NCBI GenBank assembly: GCA_013347225.1
Contig: CP054595.1
Coordinates: forward strand, 1,550,001 to 1,614,000
DNA length: 64,000 bases
Direction: 5' to 3'
DNA from: Candidatus Accumulibacter similis
GTDB lineage: Bacteria; Pseudomonadota; Gammaproteobacteria; Burkholderiales; Rhodocyclaceae
A model generated the notes under the pieces. That model saw only the letters and a program-made list of their open reading frames with translations, was not told the origin of the DNA and did not search any database. Numbering within the stretch: position 1 is the first letter of the stretch; the number at the start of each line of letters is the position of its first letter. The translations under genes and the position numbers were made by a program. This document shows, in pieces, positions 58,653 through 64,000 of this stretch.

Positions 58653-61600
58653 TCACTCGTCACCGGCATCGAGCGCCATCAGCCCCGCATTGCCGCCGGC
58701 AGCCGTGGTATCGACGCTTAGCGTGCGCTCGCAGGCAAAGCGGTAGAGGTAGTGCGGGCCGCCGGCCTTCGGTCCGGTTCCCGACAGGCCCTCGCCGCCG
58801 AAGGGTTGCACGCCGACGACGGCGCCGATGATGTTGCGGTTGACGTAGGTGTTGCCGACGTGCAGGCGGCTGGTGATGCGCTGGATGGTCTCGTCGATGC
58901 GGCTGTGAATCCCCAGCGTCAGCCCGTAGCCGGTGTCGGCGATGGCGGCGCAGACGGCGTCTAGGTCCTCGGCGCGCCAGCGGATGACGTGCAGGATCGG
59001 CCCGAAGACCTCGCGCTCGAGGCGGCCGAGGCTGTCGATCTCGTACGCGCGCGGGGCGAAGAAGCTGCCGTGCCGGGTGGCTTCCTCGTCGAGGCTGCAG
59101 GTGTGGATCGGCAGCGCGAAGCTGTCGAGCCAGCGGGCATGCGCCTGCAGCACCTGCCGTGCCGGTTCGTCGATCACCGGCCCGACGTCGGTGTCCAGAT
59201 CGGCCGGGTTGCCGATGCGCAGTTCCTGCATGGCGCCAGCGAGCAGTTCGCACACCCGGTCGGCGATGTCGGCCTGGATGAACAGCACGCGCAGCGCCGA
59301 GCAGCGCTGGCCGGCGGAGTTGAAAGCCGAGGCGACGACGTCGCGAACGATCTGTTCCGGCAGCGCCGAGGAATCGGCGATCAGCGCGTTCTGACCGCCG
59401 GTCTCGGCGATCAGCGGCAGCAGCGGGCCGTCCTTCGCGGCGAGCGTGCGGGCGATCAGCCGTGCCACCTCGGTCGAGCCGGTGAAGGCAACGCCGGCGC
59501 ACTCGCGGCCGGCGACCAGAGCCGCACCGATGCGTCCGTCGCCGGGCAGGAAGGCGAGCGCAGCGGCGGGGATGCCGGCACTGTGCAGCAGTTCGACCGC
59601 CAGCGCCGCCACCAGCGGCGTCTGCTCCGCCGGCTTGGCGACGACGCAGTTGCCTGCGGCGAGCGCCGCCGCGACCTGGCCGACGAAGATGGCGAGGGGG
59701 AAGTTCCACGGGCTGATGCAGACGAAGACGCCACGGCCATGCAGCGACAGGCTGTTGCGCTCGCCGGTCGGGCCCGGCAAATGGATCGGCTCGGAGAATT
59801 TCTCCTTCGCCTGTGCAGCGTAGTAGCGGCAGAAGTCGATCGCCTCGCGCACCTCGGAGACGGCGTCGGCCTGCGTGCGTCCGCCTTCGCGCACGAGCAG
59901 CGCGACGAGTTCGGGCAGGCGCCCCTGCATCAGGTCGGCGGCGCGCAGCAGCGCCGCCGCGCGCGCGCCCGCCGGCGTCGCCTCCCAGGCCGGGAACGCC
60001 GCCTGCGCTGTCGCCAGCGCCTGGCTGACGTCGTCCACGCTGGCCTCGATGACCAGCCCGACGAGGTCGCGGTCGTCGGCCGGCGAGGGTACCGGACGGC
60101 TGGCGCCGGCGCGCGCGCGGCCGGCGATCAGCGGCGCCGCGACGTAGCTGACGCGCGTGCTGTGTTCGATCGCGTGCCGCAGGTCATCAAGGGTCGTCTT
60201 GTCGTTCATGTCCAGTCCTTCGCTGTTGGCGCGCTCGGCGCCGAAGAGGTCGCGCGGCAGGGGAATCCGCGTCTGGCGCTTGCTTGCCAGGGCGGCGGCC
60301 TTCTCGACCGGGTCGGCAATCAGCGTGTCGATCGGCAGATCGGCGTCGGCGATGCGATTGACGAACGACGAGTTGGCGCCGTTTTCGAGCAGTCGGCGAA
60401 CCAGGTACGCGAGCAGGTCCTCATGGCTGCCGACCGGCGCGTAGACGCGGCAGGCGCGTCCCCATCTGTCGTCGCCGACGATCTGGTCGTAGAGTTCCTC
60501 GCCCATGCCGTGCAGGCGCTGATACTCCCACTCGTCGCTGCCGCCGGCGCTGATCGCCAGTTCGGCGACGGCCGCCAGGGTGTGGGCGTTGTGCGTCGCA
60601 AACGCCGGGTAGAACGCCTGCGGATCGGCGAACAGGCGGCGCGCACAGGCGAGGTACGAGAGGTCGCTCGAAACCTTGCGCGTGAACACCGGGTAGTCGA
60701 CGAGCCCGCGCTCCTGCGCCAGCTTGATCTCGGCGTCCCAATAGGCTCCCTTGCACAGGCGCACCATCAGCCGCCGCCGGCCGCGGTGGGCGAGGTCGGC
60801 GAGCCAGTCGAGCAGCGGCAGGGCGCGTTTCTGGTAGGCCTGGACGGCCAGCCCGAGGCCGTTCCAGCCGGCCAGTTCGGAGTCCAGCGCCAGCGCCTCG
60901 ATGAGGTCGAGCGAGATCTCGAGACGATCGGCTTCCTCGGCGTCGATCGTGAAGCCGATGTTGCGCGCCCTGGCGCGCACCGCGAGTTCCTTGACTGCCG
61001 GCAGGAGTTCGTGGCGCACCCGCTGCTCGTTCGCCACCTCGTAACGCGGGTGCAGTGCCGACAGCTTGATCGAGATCGATGGCGCCTCGAAGGCCGGGCG
61101 GCCAGCGGCGGCGTCGCCGATGGCGGCGATCGCGTCGCTGTACGATTCGAAGTAGCGCAGGGCGTCGGCGCTGCTGCGCGCCGCCTCGCCCAGCATGTCG
61201 TAGGAATGGCGGTAACCGGCCTTCTCGGCGTTGTGCGCGCGCTCGATCGCTTCGTGGATGTTGCGCCCCATGACGAACTGGCGGCCGAGGATGCGCATGG
61301 CGGTGATCACCGCCTGCCGGATGACCGGTTCGCCGGCGCGCGCGACCAGCCGCTTCAGCGTGCCGCCGAGATTGCGGTCCTGGTTGTCGAGATTGACGAT
61401 GCGGCCGGTCAGCATCAGCGCCCAGGTGCCAGCGTTGACGAAGGTGCTGTGCGAGGCGCCGAGTCGCTTTTCCCATTCGGTGTTGCCGATCTTGTCGCGG
61501 ATCAGTCGATCGACGGTCGCCGCGTCGGGAATCCGCAGCAGCGCCTCGGCGAGACACATGAGGACGACGCCCTCGCGCGACGAGAGGTCGTAGGTGGCGA

Positions 61601-61799
61601 GGAAGGCGTCGATGCCGCCGGTCTTGAGACGACTGTCGCGTACCGTCTGCACCAGCGGTGCCGCCCGCGCGTGGATTCCCCGTTGCTCGGAGCGGCTGCA
61701 GCGGGCGAGCGCGACGAGTTCATCGACGACCCGCGCTTCGTCGATGCGGTGGTATTCGCGCAGCCGCTGGCGCAAGGATTGGGTGTGGGCTTCGCTCAT
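58653..61799 (-). CDS. putA: Bifunctional proline dehydrogenase/P5C dehydrogenase
   Basis: This PutA of about 1,048 residues oxidises proline to glutamate. The N-terminal half is the FAD proline dehydrogenase (SIKLSALHPRYE, LCKGAYWDAEIK, FATHNAHTLA, YQRLHGMGEELYD, YAPVGSHEDLLAYLVRRLLENGANSSFV). The C-terminal half is an aldehyde dehydrogenase with catalytic Cys in NSAGQRCSALR and Glu in AETGGQNALI. There is no N-terminal ribbon-helix-helix DNA-binding domain, so this is the enzyme-only form and the operon GntR may regulate it. The ATG at 61799 was preferred; one at 61853 is possible. It lies between the binding-protein gene and livH. Confidence 0.94.
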   Translation of the reverse strand: MSEAHTQSLRQRLREYHRIDEARVVDELVALARCSRSEQRGIHARAAPLVQTVRDSRLKTGGIDAFLATYDLSSREGVVLMCLAEALLRIPDAATVDRLIRDKIGNTEWEKRLGASHSTFVNAGTWALMLTGRIVNLDNQDRNLGGTLKRLVARAGEPVIRQAVITAMRILGRQFVMGRNIHEAIERAHNAEKAGYRHSYDMLGEAARSSADALRYFESYSDAIAAIGDAAAGRPAFEAPSISIKLSALHPRYEVANEQRVRHELLPAVKELAVRARARNIGFTIDAEEADRLEISLDLIEALALDSELAGWNGLGLAVQAYQKRALPLLDWLADLAHRGRRRLMVRLCKGAYWDAEIKLAQERGLVDYPVFTRKVSSDLSYLACARRLFADPQAFYPAFATHNAHTLAAVAELAISAGGSDEWEYQRLHGMGEELYDQIVGDDRWGRACRVYAPVGSHEDLLAYLVRRLLENGANSSFVNRIADADLPIDTLIADPVEKAAALASKRQTRIPLPRDLFGAERANSEGLDMNDKTTLDDLRHAIEHSTRVSYVAAPLIAGRARAGASRPVPSPADDRDLVGLVIEASVDDVSQALATAQAAFPAWEATPAGARAAALLRAADLMQGRLPELVALLVREGGRTQADAVSEVREAIDFCRYYAAQAKEKFSEPIHLPGPTGERNSLSLHGRGVFVCISPWNFPLAIFVGQVAAALAAGNCVVAKPAEQTPLVAALAVELLHSAGIPAAALAFLPGDGRIGAALVAGRECAGVAFTGSTEVARLIARTLAAKDGPLLPLIAETGGQNALIADSSALPEQIVRDVVASAFNSAGQRCSALRVLFIQADIADRVCELLAGAMQELRIGNPADLDTDVGPVIDEPARQVLQAHARWLDSFALPIHTCSLDEEATRHGSFFAPRAYEIDSLGRLEREVFGPILHVIRWRAEDLDAVCAAIADTGYGLTLGIHSRIDETIQRITSRLHVGNTYVNRNIIGAVVGVQPFGGEGLSGTGPKAGGPHYLYRFACERTLSVDTTAAGGNAGLMALDAGDE

Positions 61800-61906
61800 G
61801 CTGCTGTCCAGTAGGGTCGGCGACGCCAGCCGGCGTCGCGCGGGGTTGGCCATGGCACCGCCGGCTGCCGGCGGGCGCCTTCACCCGCCAGCCGGAACGT
61901 TGACCG

Positions 61907-61932
61907 GCCGGCCTCGCCGCGACGAGGCCGGC
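61907..61932 (-). terminator. Hairpin between the binding-protein gene and putA
   Basis: A perfect 10-bp stem GCCGGCCTCG with its complement encloses a 6-base loop, about 75 bases after the binding-protein stop. Without a U-tract it may attenuate rather than end transcription, lowering putA-liv expression compared with the binding protein. Confidence 0.45.
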
Positions 61933-62006
61933 GCCGCGGGCCGGCGATGCGGAACCTGCCGTGCCATGCCCGGCCGGGCGCGACGCGACAGGGGCGGTTC
62001 ACTGCC

Positions 62007-63104
62007 TCACTTCTTCACGTAGTCGTACTGGCCGCCCTTCCACTGGTAGACCATGAAGCCGGGCAGCTTGTTGTCGCCCTTGGCGTCGAAGCCGAGCTTG
62101 CCGATGACGGTGTCGAAACTGCCTTCACGCAGTGCCTTCTCCATGTCGGCGTACTTGGTGCTCTTGGCCTTGGTGGCCGCTTCGGCGAAGAGTTGCATGG
62201 CGGCGTAGGCGTACATCACGTAACCTTCGGGTTCGACCTTGGCGTCGCGGAACTTCTTCACCACGCCGGCGGCGGCGGGGTTCTTGCGCGGATCGGGCGC
62301 GAAGGTGAAGAGGACGTTGTCGGCCGCCGGGCCGGCAGCGGTGACGAGTTCCGAGTTGGTCATCGTGTCGCCGCCCATGACCGTCAGCTTCAGCCCTGCC
62401 TGTTGCGCCTGCCGCAGGATGAGCGCCACTTCGGTGTGGTAGCCACCGAATGCCATCACGCTGACGCCGGCCGACTTGAGCTTGCTGACCAGACCGGAGT
62501 AGTCCTTCTCGCCGGCGGTGATCGACTCGCGCAATGCCGGCTTGACGCCCTTCGCCTCCATCGCCTTGGCGATCTCGTCGGCGAGGCCCTTGCCGTAGGC
62601 GCTCTTGTCGTCGACAACGGCGATCTTCTGGCCCTTGAAGTGCTCGGCGAGGAAGGCGCCGGCGACCAGTCCCTGCTGGTCATCGCGGCCCATGATGCGG
62701 AAGATGTTCTTCAGTCCGCGCTCGGTCACCTGCGGGTTGGTCGATACCGTCGCCATCGGGATCTGGGCTTCATTGTAGACGTCGGAGGCCGGGATCGTCG
62801 AGCTCGAACACCAGTGCCCGTGCATGAAGCTGATCTTCTTGTTGACCATCGTGTTCGCCACCGACACCGCCTGCTTCGGGTCGCAGGCATCGTCGCCGAC
62901 TTCGAGCTTCAGCTTCTGGCCGAGGACCCCGCCCTTGGCGTTGATGTCGGCGATCGCCATTTCCGCGCCCTTGCGGATCTGGTCGCCGGCCGAGGCATAC
63001 TGGCCGGTCATCGGGCCGGCAATGGCCACCACGATGTCGGCGTAGACGCTGGTGGCGGCCAGCGAAAGCAGCCCGAGACTGGCTGCCAGGATTTGTTTCT
63101 TCAT
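62007..63104 (-). CDS. Branched-chain amino-acid ABC transporter substrate-binding protein
   Basis: This 365-residue binding protein of the LivJ/LivK/BraC type has a Sec signal (to about residue 22, VYA/D) and the periplasmic fold: IAGPMTGQYASAGDQIRKGAEMAIADINAKGG, VANTMVNKKISFMHGHWCSSST and DDKSAYGKGLADEI. It feeds LivHMGF encoded downstream. AAGGAGG lies 6 bases before the ATG, which overlaps the gntR stop (ATGA). Substrate could include proline because of the putA gene in the same block. Confidence 0.92.
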   Translation of the reverse strand: MKKQILAASLGLLSLAATSVYADIVVAIAGPMTGQYASAGDQIRKGAEMAIADINAKGGVLGQKLKLEVGDDACDPKQAVSVANTMVNKKISFMHGHWCSSSTIPASDVYNEAQIPMATVSTNPQVTERGLKNIFRIMGRDDQQGLVAGAFLAEHFKGQKIAVVDDKSAYGKGLADEIAKAMEAKGVKPALRESITAGEKDYSGLVSKLKSAGVSVMAFGGYHTEVALILRQAQQAGLKLTVMGGDTMTNSELVTAAGPAADNVLFTFAPDPRKNPAAAGVVKKFRDAKVEPEGYVMYAYAAMQLFAEAATKAKSTKYADMEKALREGSFDTVIGKLGFDAKGDNKLPGFMVYQWKGGQYDYVKK

Positions 63105-63799
63105 CGGTTTCCTCCTTGGTTACGGTGGTCGTTGAGATAAGTGACGAGTGACGCACCCGCATCGAGCACGTGCGCCCGAGTGAGTTCTGCCGCCGCGTCG
63201 GGGTCCCGGCGGACGAACGCGTCGAGTATCTCGGCGTGTTCCTGCCGGGTCTTGGGCATTTCGGTGGTGACCGACAGCAGTGCGCGCACGTAGCGCTCGA
63301 CCCGGTTGTACAGCGAGCGAATCTCGCCGAGCAGGATCGGCCGTGCGGCTGCCGCGTAGAGCGTCGAGTGGAACAGCCAGTTCAGCTCGCCCCAGCGACG
63401 GCTGTCGGCGGCGCGCGCGAATTCCGCGAGGTGCTGGCGTGCCTCGTCGATCGCCGGCTGGCCGATGAGTGGCGCGGCCAGGCGCGCCGCGCGGGCTTCG
63501 AGCAGGGCGCGGATCTCCATGTACTCGCTGATCTCCGCCGCCGACAGCGAGGCGACGACGACGCCGCGGTTGCGCAGGAAGGTGACCAGCCCCTTGGCCT
63601 CGAGGTGTTTCAGCGCTTCGCGAACGGGAATCTTGCTGACGTGGAAGTGGGCGGCGATCTCGTCCTGTCGCAGCAGTTCGCCGGCCGGCAGCAGGCCATC
63701 GACGATCGCCTTCTTCAGGGTCTGCGCGACGTGATCGGACGCGCTCAGGCGCGGCACTTTCTGGGCAGTGACCAACTCGAGGGCTGAAGGCGTCGGCAA
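63101..63799 (-). CDS. GntR-family regulator with FCD ligand domain
   Basis: This 232-residue regulator has a winged helix (residues about 18-85: DHVAQTLKKAIVDGLLPAGELLRQDEIAAHFHVSKIPVREALKHLEAKGLV) and an FCD domain (about 95-220: EYMEIRALLEARAARLA, FHSTLYAAA, QEHAEILDAFVRRD). It begins with TTG at 63799, preceded by GGAG; no ATG is nearby. The gene starts the leftward amino-acid operon and has a palindromic operator about 30 bases upstream, so it probably controls itself, liv and putA in response to an amino acid or organic acid. Confidence 0.9.
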   Translation of the reverse strand: MPTPSALELVTAQKVPRLSASDHVAQTLKKAIVDGLLPAGELLRQDEIAAHFHVSKIPVREALKHLEAKGLVTFLRNRGVVVASLSAAEISEYMEIRALLEARAARLAAPLIGQPAIDEARQHLAEFARAADSRRWGELNWLFHSTLYAAAARPILLGEIRSLYNRVERYVRALLSVTTEMPKTRQEHAEILDAFVRRDPDAAAELTRAHVLDAGASLVTYLNDHRNQGGNR

Positions 63800-63827
63800 G
63801 AGGCTGTACTCCGCAGCTGAACGCCGA

Positions 63828-63843
63828 ATATCGTATACGATAT
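63828..63843. promoter_or_regulatory. GntR/FCD operator upstream of gntR
   Basis: ATATCGTATACGATAT is a perfect 16-bp palindrome whose core TCGTATACGA fits the TNGTNNACNA pattern of FadR/FCD-type GntR regulators. It lies about 30 bases before the gntR start, an autoregulatory position. Confidence 0.75.
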
Positions 63844-64000
63844 AAACGGCAAGGCGTGACCATACAGGCGGATTCCGCGTCTGGCAAGCTGCACTGCAAC
63901 ATGTGTTGCCGCTGGCGGCTGGCGGCCGCGAGCGGCATGGCGCAGCCGCGTCCTCCGGGCGGTTGCGACGACCGCGGATGCAGGCGGGTGCAGGATCCGG
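63844..64000. other. End of window, noncoding
   Basis: No coding frame is supported. GCAACATGTGTTGC (63896-63909) is an inverted repeat (6 bp with a 2-base spacer) similar in half-site to the 15703 palindrome and might be another regulator site. Confidence 0.35.

Noticed and set aside
58989..61814. Open frame of 941 codons on the plus strand
   Set aside because: Antisense shadow of putA with repetitive Arg/Glu/Val composition and no homology.
63896..63909. GCAACATGTGTTGC as a second copy of the 15703 palindrome
   Set aside because: Half-sites match, but the spacer is 2 bp rather than 1 bp and the neighbouring gene is unrelated to metals, so it may be coincidence.

Overview
The window is a GC-rich chromosomal segment with dense, often overlapping genes (ATGA, GTGA and TGATG junctions). 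The gene content suggests an environmental betaproteobacterium: a Pho-box-controlled pst phosphate operon, a wax-ester/diacylglycerol acyltransferase, PEP-CTERM proteins behind sigma-54-like promoters, a PpsR-type PEP synthase regulator, PhoX, and a very large chemotaxis operon. A relative of Candidatus Accumulibacter (Rhodocyclales) fits, but this is inferred from gene content and not from a marker gene. No rRNA, tRNA or CRISPR array was found.

Layout. 1-2956: the end of a WS/DGAT acyltransferase gene and two alpha/beta hydrolases in one operon. 3626-4645: a PEP-CTERM protein. 5220-9063: pstSCAB, read leftward, preceded by a small basic-protein gene (9227-9601); both units have Pho boxes. 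10015-11626: an HSD10-like dehydrogenase and ppsR. 11667-15631: azlCD and a Zn/Mn-type ABC importer with a Fur-family-like palindrome upstream. 15936-19347: an AraC regulator, a GGDEF-EAL protein and a frameshifted HDOD gene. 19461-21389: a PhoX-type Tat-exported phosphatase. 21574-23216: a group II intron RT fragment, an ECF sigma factor with a zinc-finger partner, and a BrnTA-like toxin-antitoxin pair whose antitoxin is frameshifted.

23323-40067 is one leftward chemotaxis operon in the order cheY, MCP, STAS, cheA, MCP, cheW, MCP (heme-motif sensor), MCP (NIT sensor, frameshifted), PAS protein, cheD, cheR, cheB, HDOD. It is followed by a FixJ-type regulator, a divergent histidine kinase, a hybrid kinase with a degraded ATP site, and alanine dehydrogenase.

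46240-53710 looks like an accessory island between a second PEP-CTERM gene plus a ParD antitoxin remnant on the left and paired terminator hairpins on the right. It holds a P-loop kinase-like gene and a four-gene operon: a DUF4062 protein, a MoxR AAA+ ATPase, a vWA protein, and an 897-residue helical-TIR-DUF4062-FGE fusion. The architecture resembles the vWA-MoxR ternary conflict systems known from comparative genomics, with unusual features: a Gln in place of the TIR catalytic Glu, an FGE fold without the catalytic cysteines, a leader ORF, and a promoter-like 17-bp repeat shared with the kinase-like gene. This is the best candidate for an undescribed system.

53792-63799 is an amino-acid uptake and catabolism block, read leftward: GntR regulator with a palindromic operator, a branched-chain amino-acid binding protein, bifunctional PutA, LivHMGF and an EamA transporter.
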